Assembly (NCBI RefSeq): GCF_003702705.1
Contig: NZ_QZMN01000001.1
Span: 186,001 to 250,000, forward strand
Source: Ornithinimicrobium cerasi
Lineage (GTDB): Bacteria; Actinomycetota; Actinomycetes; Actinomycetales; Dermatophilaceae
DNA: 64,000 nucleotides
Direction of reading: 5' to 3'
The position numbers and the translations under genes are program-made. Shown here piece after piece: positions 1 through 7,756 of this stretch (the first letter of the stretch is position 1; every line of letters starts with the position of its first letter). Below the pieces are notes generated by a model. It ran no database searches, had not been told where the DNA came from, and was given only the letters and a program-made list of their open reading frames with translations.

Positions 1-46
1 CGACGACTACTACCGCGACGGCATCAAGGCTGGACGTCATAGCTGA
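1..46 (+). CDS. 3' end of an unidentified gene (partial)
   Basis: The window opens inside a reading frame whose last 14 codons give DDYYRDGIKAGRHS followed by TGA at 44-46. Codon third positions are mostly G/C, as in the neighbouring genes, so I read it as a real C-terminus. In mycobacteria and streptomycetes the exonuclease and Lrp-like genes found next door lie beside trpD and the qcr/cta respiratory genes, but this short tail does not let me assign it to any of them. Confidence 0.5.
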   Translation, partial: DDYYRDGIKAGRHS

Positions 47-461
47 GTCGTCGTCCCCCGACGAGCGCCCCGTCCCTCCCCCGGAGGGCGGGGCGCCGTC
101 GTCGGGCGACGCCCTGCACCTCACCCACGAGGAGTTCGAGGAGGCGGTCGGCGACGCCCTCGACCTCGTCCCGGTCGAGCTCATGGACCAGCTCGACAAC
201 GTCGCGTTCTTCGTCGAGCAGGAACCGCCGCCGGAGGACCCCGAGCTGCTCGGGGTCTACGACGGCGTCCCGCTGACGGAGCGGGACCACGGCTGGGGAG
301 GGCACCTGCCCGACCGGATCATCATCTTCTCCGGCCCCCTGCAGCGGATGTGCGAGGACCGCGAGGAGCTGCTGGAGGAGATCGCCGTCACCGTCGTGCA
401 CGAGATCGCCCACCACTTCGGGATCGACGACGACACCCTGCACAAGCTCGGCTGGGGCTGA
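39..461 (+). CDS. metallopeptidase family protein (zincin-like, HExxH)
   Basis: Small predicted zinc metallopeptidase of the actinobacterial metallopeptidase family. The zinc motif HEIAHHFG lies near the C-terminus (about residue 122), preceded by the family features FEEAV and PPPEDPELLGVYDGVPL. The biological substrate is unknown. The start is unclear. The ATG at 183 would cut off the conserved segment beginning HLTHEEFEEAV, so translation must begin upstream, where no ATG, GTG or TTG exists in frame. The best-placed codon is ATA at 39, nine bases after AAGG and reading (I/M)AESSSPDERP; CTG at 30 or 114 are alternatives. The ATA option overlaps the previous gene by 8 bases, suggesting translational coupling. 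Family call is good, start is not. Confidence 0.75.
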   Translation: MAESSSPDERPVPPPEGGAPSSGDALHLTHEEFEEAVGDALDLVPVELMDQLDNVAFFVEQEPPPEDPELLGVYDGVPLTERDHGWGGHLPDRIIIFSGPLQRMCEDREELLEEIAVTVVHEIAHHFGIDDDTLHKLGWG

Positions 462-479
462 CGTCGCTAGAGTGGCCGC

Positions 480-761
480 GTGATATCCGCCATCGTCCTC
501 ATCAAGGCAGAAGTGAGCCGGATCCCCGAAGCGGCCCGCGAGATCGCCCAGATCAAGGGCATCAGCGAGGTCTACTCGGTCACCGGTGACACCGACCTCA
601 TCGCCGTCGCCCGGGTGGCGCGGCACGAGGACTTCCACGACCTCATCGCGGACCGCCTGAACAAGGTGCCCGGCGTGCTGGAGACCAGCACGCACATCGC
701 CTTCCGCACCTACAGCGACGAGGATCTCGACGCCGGCTTCGCGCTCGGTCTGGACGACTGA
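480..761 (+). CDS. Lrp/AsnC-type ligand-binding (RAM) domain protein without DNA-binding domain
   Basis: A 93-residue stand-alone RAM domain: it starts ISAIVLIKAEVSRIPEAARE and contains the EVYSVTGDTDLIAVARV strand-turn-strand of Lrp/AsnC effector domains, with no N-terminal helix-turn-helix. Such one-domain proteins form ring oligomers and bind small ligands such as amino acids; a regulatory or ligand-sensing role is inferred. The GTG start at 480 is supported by TAGAGT at 468-473, which leaves exactly six bases before the GTG and so looks like a leaderless promoter. In actinobacteria this gene is commonly found beside trpD and the DEDDh/GIY-YIG nuclease gene, which here lies just downstream in convergent orientation. 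Confidence 0.85.
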   Translation: MISAIVLIKAEVSRIPEAAREIAQIKGISEVYSVTGDTDLIAVARVARHEDFHDLIADRLNKVPGVLETSTHIAFRTYSDEDLDAGFALGLDD

Positions 762-764
762 CCC

Positions 765-2537
765 TCAGGCGGCACCGAGGGGCAGGGCGCCCACCGGCCG
801 CTCCAGGGGCGTCGCGGGGGAGGGGTCCCGCACGTCGACCTCGCTCCAGTGGCTCGCCTGCGGCTCCAGGACGGCCCGCGCCGCTCCCGCCCCGTCGACC
901 GGGCAGGTCCACGTGCCGGTCAGGTGGACCAGGCGCACGCCCGGGCTCTCCAGCCACCGCAGCACCAGCTCGGTCTCCTCGGTCAGCACCACGGCCTCCG
1001 GGCCCGCGCCGGGTGGCTGGACGACCTCGGCGGTCTCCTGCAGCGCGGCGACGTAGGGGAGAGGGTCCGCTCCCGGGGGCGAGAGCGTCGTCCCCGCCAG
1101 CCGGCCGTGGCGCACGACGACGAGCTCCCAGCCGCCGCCGTCCCGGCGACGGGCGGCGACCAGCTCGGGGGTCTCGCGCAGGGGGCGCAGCCGTTGGGCT
1201 CGCGCTGCCGCCCGCACGAGGGCGAGCATCCGGTCGCGCAGAGTGGCTGCCTCCTCGAACCGCTCCTGGCCCGCCAGGGTGTCCAGACGGGCGCGCAGGG
1301 CCGCGACCACCGTCCGGCAGCTGCCGCTGAGCACCTCGGCCGCCTGCTCCGCGACGTGGGAGTAGTCCTCCACGGTCTGGGCGCCCACGCAGGGTCCCCC
1401 GCAACGCTGCATCTCCAGGAGGACGCAGGCCGAGCCCCGGGTGCCGCGCAGCGACAGCCGCGGTGTGCACTGCCGCAGGGGGACCACCTCGTGGAGGGCG
1501 GTCACCGCGGCCTCCGCGGTCCGGCGCGCGGTGAACGGGCCGGCATAGGCGGCCCCGTCGTCCTTGACCACACGCACGATCGAGAGCCGCGGGAAGGGCT
1601 CGTCGGTGAGCTTCACCCAGACCGCCTTCTCGGGCGAGCGCGAACGGCGGTTGTAGCGGGGCTTGTGGGCCGCGATCAGACGCAGCTCGCGCACCGATGC
1701 CTCCAGGGGGGTGGCGCACACGATGGGGGTGATCGACTCCGCGATCCCGACCATCTCGGTCATCCGCCGCCGGGTCTCGGAGGCGGTGAAGTAGGTCCGG
1801 GTGCGGCGCCGCAGGTCGGTCGCGGTGCCGACGTAGAGCGGCTCGCCGGCCCGGTCGCGGAAGACGTAGACCCCGGGGGCGGAGGGCATCGCGTCGGCGA
1901 GGAACCGCTTGCGACGCTGCGCGGTGCTGACCCGGGAGCTGTAGGACTGGAGCTCCTCGAGGGTGTGGACCCCGAGGTTGCCGACGCGCTCGATCAGCCC
2001 GTGCAGGACGTCGACGGTCGCGCGTGCGTCGTGCAGCGCCCGGTGGTCGGGTGTCGTGGTCGCGCCGAAGAGCTGGGCCAGGCTGGACAGCTTGTGGTTG
2101 GGCGCCTCGTCCCGGTGCACCAGCTGACGGGCCAGGCGCACGGTGTCGATCACCGCGAACCCGGGCCAGGGCTGCCCGGTCTCGGCGGCAGCGGCCCTGA
2201 GGAAGGACACGTCGAAGCCGGCGTTGTGGGCGACCAGCACGGAGCCGGCGGCGAACTCCAGGAACTGGGGCATCACGGTGCGGATGCCGGGTGCCTGCGC
2301 CACCATCGCGTTGGTGATGCCGGTGAGGACGGTGATGAAGGGCGGGATGGGGGTGCTGGGTCGGACCAGGGTCTGGAACTCGCCCAGCACCGCGCCACCG
2401 CGCACCTTGACCGCGCCGAACTCGGTGATCTGGGACCCGGCGGGTGAGCCGCCCGTGGTCTCCAGGTCGACGACGACGAAGGTGACGTCGGCCAGGGCCA
2501 CGCCGAGGTCCTCGAACGTCTCCTGCACCATCTGCAT
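765..2537 (-). CDS. DEDDh exonuclease / GIY-YIG (UvrC N-terminal-like) fusion nuclease
   Basis: About 590 residues, related to mycobacterial Rv2191. The N-terminal half is a DnaQ-like 3'-5' exonuclease: motif I VVVDLETTGG (D24, E26), motif II HNAGFDVSFL, motif III HRALHDARATVD. The second half begins with a GIY-YIG nuclease (APGVYVFRDRAGEPLYVGTA) followed by the UvrC-like segment HKPRYNRRS, a Cys-rich stretch (SACVLLEMQRCGGPC) and a UVR-like helix (RFEEAATLRDRM). It resembles UvrC/Cho incision nucleases joined to an exonuclease, so a role in processing damaged DNA is likely; the exact reaction is unproven. I chose ATG at 2537 rather than GTG at 2561, because the longer start would lie inside the promoter: TACGTT at 2550-2545 leaves exactly seven bases before this ATG. 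A damage-type promoter drives it. Confidence 0.88.
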   Translation of the reverse strand: MQMVQETFEDLGVALADVTFVVVDLETTGGSPAGSQITEFGAVKVRGGAVLGEFQTLVRPSTPIPPFITVLTGITNAMVAQAPGIRTVMPQFLEFAAGSVLVAHNAGFDVSFLRAAAAETGQPWPGFAVIDTVRLARQLVHRDEAPNHKLSSLAQLFGATTTPDHRALHDARATVDVLHGLIERVGNLGVHTLEELQSYSSRVSTAQRRKRFLADAMPSAPGVYVFRDRAGEPLYVGTATDLRRRTRTYFTASETRRRMTEMVGIAESITPIVCATPLEASVRELRLIAAHKPRYNRRSRSPEKAVWVKLTDEPFPRLSIVRVVKDDGAAYAGPFTARRTAEAAVTALHEVVPLRQCTPRLSLRGTRGSACVLLEMQRCGGPCVGAQTVEDYSHVAEQAAEVLSGSCRTVVAALRARLDTLAGQERFEEAATLRDRMLALVRAAARAQRLRPLRETPELVAARRRDGGGWELVVVRHGRLAGTTLSPPGADPLPYVAALQETAEVVQPPGAGPEAVVLTEETELVLRWLESPGVRLVHLTGTWTCPVDGAGAARAVLEPQASHWSEVDVRDPSPATPLERPVGALPLGAA

Positions 2538-2544
2538 GTCCTCG

Positions 2545-2566
2545 AACGTAGGCGGGGGCACCGACA
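2545..2566 (-). promoter_or_regulatory. RecA/LexA-independent damage promoter (PafBC-type) for the exonuclease fusion
   Basis: On the minus strand TGTCGGTG (2566-2559), eight bases, then TACGTT (2550-2545). This matches the mycobacterial consensus TGTCRGTG-N8-TANNNT in every specified position. Predicted transcription starts at or one base from ATG 2537, giving a leaderless mRNA. Confidence 0.75.
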
Positions 2567-2606
2567 GACCTGTCCCGACAGGCCGACGACGCCGCAGGTC
2601 CGGGTC

Positions 2607-2628
2607 TGTCGGTGGGTCCCTCTAGCGT
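2607..2628 (+). promoter_or_regulatory. RecA/LexA-independent damage promoter (PafBC-type) for the Cys-rich protein
   Basis: TGTCGGTG (2607-2614), eight bases, then TAGCGT (2623-2628): a full match to TGTCRGTG-N8-TANNNT. It mirrors the minus-strand copy at 2545-2566; the two form an 11-base inverted repeat (2560-2570 against 2603-2613). A small palindrome CCTGTC-CC-GACAGG (2569-2582) sits between them. Confidence 0.75.
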
Positions 2629-2651
2629 CGTGGTCAAGGAGGTGGCGACCA

Positions 2652-2960
2652 ATGACCACGACCACGACCACCATCGACTGCGAGAGCTGCCCGGTCCGGG
2701 GGCGCCACTGCGGGGACTGCTTCGTCCCGGTGCTCGGCCGCCTGTGGCTGGGCACCCCCGGGCAGCTCGGGAACCGCCCGGACGACCTCGACCCGACGTC
2801 GGACCAGCACGACCACGGTCCGCACGGGAGCACGGCGGCGCTGGACTCGGACGAGCTGGTCGCCGTCAGCGCCTTCGTCCGGGCCGGGCTCGTCGACCCC
2901 GAGGAGGCGGCCCGGGCGCGGGCGGAGCTGACCCCGTCGAGCGGCTACGCCGCCGGCTGA
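2652..2960 (+). CDS. small Cys-rich conserved actinobacterial protein (CESCPVRGRHCGDC)
   Basis: 102 residues. After a short Thr run it has a Cys cluster CESCPVRGRHCGDC (C10, C13, C19, C22), suggestive of a zinc or iron-sulfur site, then FVPVLGRLWLG and an Asp-rich middle. The C-terminal part LVAVSAFVRAGLVDPEEA resembles the conserved tail of a small uncharacterised family seen next to the exonuclease fusion in other actinobacteria. No function is known to me. A strong ribosome site, AAGGAGGTG at 2636-2644, supports the ATG at 2652. Its promoter is a perfect damage-type element, so co-induction with the divergent nuclease is predicted; it could be a partner or regulator of that enzyme, which is inference only. 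Confidence 0.8.
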   Translation: MTTTTTTIDCESCPVRGRHCGDCFVPVLGRLWLGTPGQLGNRPDDLDPTSDQHDHGPHGSTAALDSDELVAVSAFVRAGLVDPEEAARARAELTPSSGYAAG

Positions 2961-3020
2961 CCCCGCGAGGGTGAGCCCGGAGGCGGACCGGCGGGTTCGG
3001 CCGGCCGTCGCGGTGGACCG

Positions 3021-4859
3021 TCAGCGACGGTCGTACACGGCCTCGATCCGGTCGTGCAGGACCTCGGTGATCCGGCTGCGCTTGAGCTTCATCGACGGGG
3101 TCAGCAGACCGTTCTCCGTGGTGAAGTCCTCCTCGAGGATGTCGAAGGAACGGATCGACTCCGCGCGGCTCACCGAGGAGTTGGCCTCGTCGACAGCGGC
3201 CTGGATCTCCTCACGGACAGCGTCGTGGGTGCTGGCGGCAGCCGGGGTGAGGTCCGACAGCCCCCTGCTGGCGGCCCAGGTCGTGAGCATGTCGGTGTCC
3301 AGGGTGACGAGCGCGGCCACGAACGGTCGTCCCTCACCCACCACCATGCACTGGGAGATCAGGGGGTGGGCCCGCAGACGGTCCTCCAGCGGCCCGGGGG
3401 AGACGTTCTTGCCGCCGGCGGTGACGAGGACCTCCTTGGTCCGTCCGGTGATGCGCAGGAACCCGTCGTCGTCGAGCTGGCCGAGGTCCCCGGTGCGGAA
3501 CCACCCGTCCTTGAGCGCGGCGTCGGTGGCCTCGGGGTTGCCGAAGTAGCCCGCGAAGACGTTCACCCCCCGGACGAGCACCTCCCCGTCGTCCTCGACC
3601 CGCACCCCGACCCCCGGGAGCGGGCGGCCGACTGTGCCGATCCGGATCATGTCCGGCGTGTTGACGGTGGCGGGGGCGGTCGTCTCGGTCAGGCCGTACC
3701 CCTCGAGCACGACAAGTCCTACCCCGCGGTAGAAGTGCCCGAGCCGCTCTCCGAGAGCGGCGCCGCCGGAGATGGCGTAGCGGACCCGCCCTCCCATGGC
3801 GGCCCGAAGCCGCGAGTAGACGAGGCGGTCCGCCACGGCGTGCCGGGCCCGCAGGGCCAGGCCGGGTCCACCCCTGTCCAGGGCGCGGCTGTAGTCACCG
3901 GCGACCCGGGCGGCCCAGCGGAAGGCCCTGCCCCGCCCGGCGGCCTCCGCCTTCTGCTCGGAGGCGTTGTAGATCTTCTCGAAGACCCGCGGCACCGACA
4001 GCAGGAAGGTCGGCCGGAAGGTCGCCAGGTCTGCCAGCACAGTGCTCGGGTCGGAGGTGTGGCCCACCCGCACGCCCGCCTGCACGGCGAGCACCTGCAC
4101 CAGCCGGGCGAAGACGTGGGCCAGGGGCAGGAACATCAGCGTGGAGCTGCCGGGCTGTCGGACGACCTCGGCCAGCCGTTCCGCCGCGTTCTCGGAAAGG
4201 GCCATGAAGTTGCCGTGCGTGAGCTCGCAGCCCTTCGGCTCGCCCGTCGTGCCCGAGGTGTAGATGAGCGTCGCCAGGTCGGTCCGGCTCACCCCCCGTC
4301 GACGCCGGTCGACCTCCTCGGCGTCCACCTCGGCACCAGCTGCCACCAGCTCATCGAGGGCCCCCGCCTCGATCTGCCAGACGTCTCGCAGCCCGCTCAG
4401 ACCTTCCCGGAGGGAGGAGACGAGGGCGGTGAGCGCCTGGTCCTCGACGATGGCCGCGACCGCCCCCGAGTCGCGCAGGATCATCTCCACCTGGGAGCGG
4501 GAGCTCGTCTCGTACACCGGGACCGGGACCGCGCCCACCGTCCACAGCGCGAAGTCCGCGAGGACCCACTCGAGCCGGGTGCGGCTGATGATGGCCACCC
4601 GGTCGCCGACCTCGATGCCGGCTGCGAGGAACCCCCTGGCCAGGGACCGGACCTGCGCGTCGAGGTCGGCCGCGCTCAGGTCTCGCCACTGCCCGTCCTC
4701 CTGCACGCTCATCATCACGCGGCCGGGCTCGCGCTCGGCCCACCCCACGACGTAGTCGGCGATGTTGCCGTCGGGGGAGGGCGGGACGAGGGGCGGGACG
4801 GAGATCTCGGGCACGGCGGGCTCCAGGGGACGGTCGGGGAGGGTCGCGAGCGACCTCAC
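3021..4859 (-). CDS. long-chain fatty acid-CoA ligase (AMP-forming, FadD15-like)
   Basis: 612-residue ANL-superfamily enzyme that activates fatty acids through an acyl-adenylate to acyl-CoA. The P-loop motif LIYTSGTTGEPKG lies near residue 200, GYGLTETTAP near 390, and the hinge/A8 region DGWFRTGDLG...RTKEVLVTAGGKNVSPGPLE near 455-495, where the last GGKN supplies the catalytic loop. Length and motifs fit the FadD15/FACL6-like bacterial group. The neighbourhood (ROK kinases, PlsC, class II DAHP synthase) matches the fadD15 region of Mycobacterium, supporting a housekeeping lipid role; together with PlsC it could feed phospholipid synthesis. GTG at 4859 opens the frame; a TATCGT hexamer overlaps it, so a start further in, such as the GTG 16 codons downstream, cannot be excluded. 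Confidence 0.9.
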   Translation of the reverse strand: MRSLATLPDRPLEPAVPEISVPPLVPPSPDGNIADYVVGWAEREPGRVMMSVQEDGQWRDLSAADLDAQVRSLARGFLAAGIEVGDRVAIISRTRLEWVLADFALWTVGAVPVPVYETSSRSQVEMILRDSGAVAAIVEDQALTALVSSLREGLSGLRDVWQIEAGALDELVAAGAEVDAEEVDRRRRGVSRTDLATLIYTSGTTGEPKGCELTHGNFMALSENAAERLAEVVRQPGSSTLMFLPLAHVFARLVQVLAVQAGVRVGHTSDPSTVLADLATFRPTFLLSVPRVFEKIYNASEQKAEAAGRGRAFRWAARVAGDYSRALDRGGPGLALRARHAVADRLVYSRLRAAMGGRVRYAISGGAALGERLGHFYRGVGLVVLEGYGLTETTAPATVNTPDMIRIGTVGRPLPGVGVRVEDDGEVLVRGVNVFAGYFGNPEATDAALKDGWFRTGDLGQLDDDGFLRITGRTKEVLVTAGGKNVSPGPLEDRLRAHPLISQCMVVGEGRPFVAALVTLDTDMLTTWAASRGLSDLTPAAASTHDAVREEIQAAVDEANSSVSRAESIRSFDILEEDFTTENGLLTPSMKLKRSRITEVLHDRIEAVYDRR

Positions 4860-5011
4860 GATACCGTCGGGCAGTCCGGTGCCCCGTGGCCGGGCGCGCC
4901 GGGGCGGGAGCGCCGCCGGCGCGTGGACGGCATACTGCAGGGGACGGGTGACGTCCGGTCACCGCCGACCGCGGTGCCGGTCATCGGCACCCACCAGGGA
5001 GGAGCTGCCCC

Positions 5012-5995
5012 ATGAGCCTGTGCCTCGGCGTCGACATCGGCGGGACGAAGATCGCGGCGAGCGCCGTCGCGCCCGACGGGACCATCCTGGCCAGGGCGCG
5101 ACGGGAGAGCCCGGCCCAGGACGCGGACCGGATCGAGCGCACGGTCGCGGACCTGGTGGAGGAGCTGACGGCCCAGGTCTCCGGGTCGGGGGAGCAGGTC
5201 GTGGCCGTCGGGGTGGCGTGCGCGGGGTTCATCGACCGGCACGGCGAGAGCGTCGTCTTCGCCCCCAACCTGGCCTGGCGGGACGAGCCGGTCAAGGCGC
5301 ACCTGGAGGCGCTCACCGGGTTGCCGGTCACCGTGGAGAACGACGCCAACGCCGCGGCGTGGGGCGAGTACCGGTTCGGCGCCGGGCGAGGGGTCCACGA
5401 CCTGCTCCTCGTCACGCTCGGCACCGGCGTCGGCGGGGGCATCGTCACGGACGGCCACCTGGTGCGAGGGGCGCACGGCTTCGGCGCCGAGGTCGGGCAC
5501 CTGCGGGTCGTCCCGGACGGGCTGAGGTGCGGCTGCGGGAACACCGGGTGCTGGGAGATGTATGCCTCCGGCAGCGCCCTGGTGCGCGAGGCCAGGGCGG
5601 TGGTCGCCGGTGGTGGCGCGCACGCCGCATACCTGGCGGGGCTGTGCGGTGAGGACCCCGAGGAGCTGGACGGCGTCATGGTGACCGAGGCGGCACGGGC
5701 GGGGGACCCCGCCGCGGTCGAGGTCCTCGAGACGGTGGGCCGCTGGACCGGCGAGGGGCTCGCGAGCCTGGCGGCCGTCCTCGACCCCGGGTGCGTCGTC
5801 GTCGGGGGAGGGGTGAGCCAGGCCGGGGACCTCGTGCTCCGACCTGCCCGCGAGGCGTTCGCGCGGCACCTCACCGGCCGTGGTCACCGGCCGACCCCGC
5901 CGGTGGTCGTGGCCGAGCTCGGCAACGACGCCGGCATGGTCGGCGCCGCCGACCTCGCCGCCCGCGCCGTCGGCGCGGGACCGTCGGGGCGGTGA
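5012..5995 (+). CDS. ROK family sugar kinase (glucokinase-like), copy 1
   Basis: 327 residues. Phosphate-1 motif DIGGTKIAA at residues 9-17; sugar-binding ENDANAAAWGEY; phosphate-2 LGTGVGGG; the ROK zinc signature GHLRVVPDG then CGCGNTGCWE near residue 175; adenosine motif VVGGGV close to the end. ROK enzymes phosphorylate glucose or related hexoses with ATP; the substrate here is presumed glucose but not shown by the sequence. ATG at 5012 follows GGAGGAG at 4998-5004. Its stop overlaps the GTG of the next kinase gene by four bases (GTGA), so the two are translated as a coupled pair. A CATACT hexamer near 4931 may be part of the promoter. Confidence 0.9.
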   Translation: MSLCLGVDIGGTKIAASAVAPDGTILARARRESPAQDADRIERTVADLVEELTAQVSGSGEQVVAVGVACAGFIDRHGESVVFAPNLAWRDEPVKAHLEALTGLPVTVENDANAAAWGEYRFGAGRGVHDLLLVTLGTGVGGGIVTDGHLVRGAHGFGAEVGHLRVVPDGLRCGCGNTGCWEMYASGSALVREARAVVAGGGAHAAYLAGLCGEDPEELDGVMVTEAARAGDPAAVEVLETVGRWTGEGLASLAAVLDPGCVVVGGGVSQAGDLVLRPAREAFARHLTGRGHRPTPPVVVAELGNDAGMVGAADLAARAVGAGPSGR

Positions 5996-6993
5996 GCCCG
6001 GCTCCGACCGCGCCCAGGGCGGAGAAGGGGGACGACCCCTCGCTCGTGGTGGGGGTGGACGTCGGCGGCACCCACGTCAAGGCGGGCCTGGTCACCGCGA
6101 CGGGGGACGTCCTCGGGCTGACCCGCACCGACACGTCCCGCTCCTCCGAGGGGCTCGTCGACGTCGTCGTGGGGGTCGTGGACGGGCTGCTCACGGCGGC
6201 GCGGGGCCGCCAGGTCGTCGCAGTCGGCGTCGGTGCGGCGGGGCTGGTCGACCACGCGCGGGGTGTCGTCGTCCTGGCTCCGCACCTGCCGTGGCGCGAC
6301 GAGCCCCTGCGCGACCGGCTCGAGGGACGTCTGCGACTTCCGGTCGTCGTCGACAACGACGCCAACGCCGCGGCGCGGGCGGAGCACCGCTTCGGTGCCG
6401 GGCGGGGCGAGCCGGACCTGCTGCTGGTCACCCTGGGCACCGGCATCGGGGGCGCCCACCTCGTCGACGGTCGGGTGCAGCGGGGCCGGCACGGGCTGGC
6501 GGGGGAGTACGGCCACATGACGGTCGTCCCCGACGGCCGGGCGTGCCCGTGCGGCCGGCGCGGGTGCTGGGAGCAGTACGCGTCCGGCTCGGTGCTGGGT
6601 CGAGCCGCGGAGGACCTGGTGCGGCAGGGCCGGCCGGGGACGACGATGTTGCGCGAGCTGTGCGGGGGTGACGCGGCGCGGCTGCGGGGGGAGCACGTGA
6701 CCCGCGCCGGGCTGGCCGGCGACCCGCTGGCGGCGGACCTGCTCGCGGAGGTCGGCCGGTGGCTCGGTCACGGGCTGGCCAACCTCACCTCGGCCCTCGA
6801 CCCCGGCGTCGTCGTGGTGGGCGGTGGCGTCGTCGCGGCGGGCGACCTCCTGCTCGGACCGGCCCGGCGCGCGCTCGCCGAGCGGCTGCCCGGCACCGGT
6901 CACCGTCCTGTCCCCCCGGTGCGGCCCGCTCTCCTCGGCAACACCGCAGGGCTGGTCGGGGCCGCCGACCTCGCGCGGGAGGCGGGTGGGTAA
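5992..6993 (+). CDS. ROK family sugar kinase, copy 2
   Basis: 333 residues, a close paralogue of the preceding kinase: DVGGTHVKAG, DNDANAAARAEHRFGAGRG, LGTGIGG, GHMTVVPDG followed by CPCGRRGCWEQYASGSVLG, and a C-terminal VVVGGGVVAAGD. All key positions (nucleotide loops, catalytic DNDA aspartate, zinc Cys trio) are kept, so it should be active. A 16-residue N-terminal extension precedes the first strand. GTG at 5992 overlaps the previous stop (GTGA), which decides the start over upstream in-frame options. Divergence in the sugar-binding segment relative to copy 1 suggests a different hexose or amino sugar, but the substrate cannot be read from the sequence. Confidence 0.88.
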   Translation: MSPAPTAPRAEKGDDPSLVVGVDVGGTHVKAGLVTATGDVLGLTRTDTSRSSEGLVDVVVGVVDGLLTAARGRQVVAVGVGAAGLVDHARGVVVLAPHLPWRDEPLRDRLEGRLRLPVVVDNDANAAARAEHRFGAGRGEPDLLLVTLGTGIGGAHLVDGRVQRGRHGLAGEYGHMTVVPDGRACPCGRRGCWEQYASGSVLGRAAEDLVRQGRPGTTMLRELCGGDAARLRGEHVTRAGLAGDPLAADLLAEVGRWLGHGLANLTSALDPGVVVVGGGVVAAGDLLLGPARRALAERLPGTGHRPVPPVRPALLGNTAGLVGAADLAREAGG

Positions 6994-7004
6994 GGATGGG
7001 CGCC

Positions 7005-7712
7005 ATGTCCCCCAGCCCCACCCCGTCGTCACCCCTGCGCGTCGCCAGCTACAACCTTCGAGGGCTCAAGGACGACCCGCGCAGCGCCGCCGCCGTGGTG
7101 CGGGCGGTCGATCCCGACGTCCTCCTGCTCCAGGAGGTCCCGCGCTACCCGGGGTCCAGCTACGCCATCGCGGCCCTCGCCCGCGACTGCGGGCTGCTCT
7201 GGTCGGGTCGCACGCGGCTGGTGAGCGGGACCAGCCTGATGACGAACCTGCGGGTCGAGTCCTCCGACTCCCAGGACCGCCGGCTGCGGGTCGGTCTGCG
7301 GGAGAACCCACGGAGCTACACCCTGGCCTCGGTGCGCCGGACCGGCGGACCCTGGGTCACGGTCGTGTCGGTGCACCTCTCGCTCGACGGTGACCAACGG
7401 GTCGAGCACGTTCGCACGGTGCTCGGCGAGGTCCAGGAGGACCCTCAGGTCCCGCGGAGCGGACCGCTCGTCCTGGGCGGCGACCTCAACGAGAGCGCGG
7501 ACGGCCCGGCCTGGCGCCTGGTCGCCGACCAGCTGGTCGAGGTCAGTGACGACCGGCCCACGTTCCCTGCCGCCCGCCCGCACCGGCGGATCGACGCCCT
7601 GTTCAGCCGCGGTCACGCCGGCGTCGTGCCCGGTGACCCCACCCTTCTCGAGGGCCTCGACCTCGCGGCCGCGAGCGACCACGTCCCGGTCTGGGTGGAC
7701 CTCAGCTTCTGA
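7005..7712 (+). CDS. endonuclease/exonuclease/phosphatase family protein
   Basis: 235 residues with the EEP fold signatures: SYNLRGLKDD at the N-terminus (metal Asn), LLLQEVPR (metal Glu), SVHLSLD (catalytic His), GGDLNESADGPAW (Asp/Asn pair) and SDHVPVWVDL at the end. The family cleaves phosphodiesters or phosphate esters in DNA, phosphoinositides or other substrates; nothing here shows which. There is no signal peptide. ATG at 7005 is preferred over ATG 6996 because AAGGA at 6992-6996 stands eight bases before it. It follows the ROK kinases by 11 bases and may be co-transcribed with them. Confidence 0.85.
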   Translation: MSPSPTPSSPLRVASYNLRGLKDDPRSAAAVVRAVDPDVLLLQEVPRYPGSSYAIAALARDCGLLWSGRTRLVSGTSLMTNLRVESSDSQDRRLRVGLRENPRSYTLASVRRTGGPWVTVVSVHLSLDGDQRVEHVRTVLGEVQEDPQVPRSGPLVLGGDLNESADGPAWRLVADQLVEVSDDRPTFPAARPHRRIDALFSRGHAGVVPGDPTLLEGLDLAAASDHVPVWVDLSF

Positions 7713-7756
7713 CGGGCCGCCCGGGGGGCCGGACCGGTTCGGCCCGTGCGGGGGTC

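Noticed and set aside
5791-5991. Longer N-terminus for the second ROK kinase
   Set aside because: The upstream frame lies inside the first kinase gene and lacks conservation; the GTGA overlap gives a better start.
7366-7390. TGTCGGTG inside the endonuclease-like gene
   Set aside because: No TANNNT box at the right distance. Another copy near 22030 in dnaE2 was rejected for the same reason.
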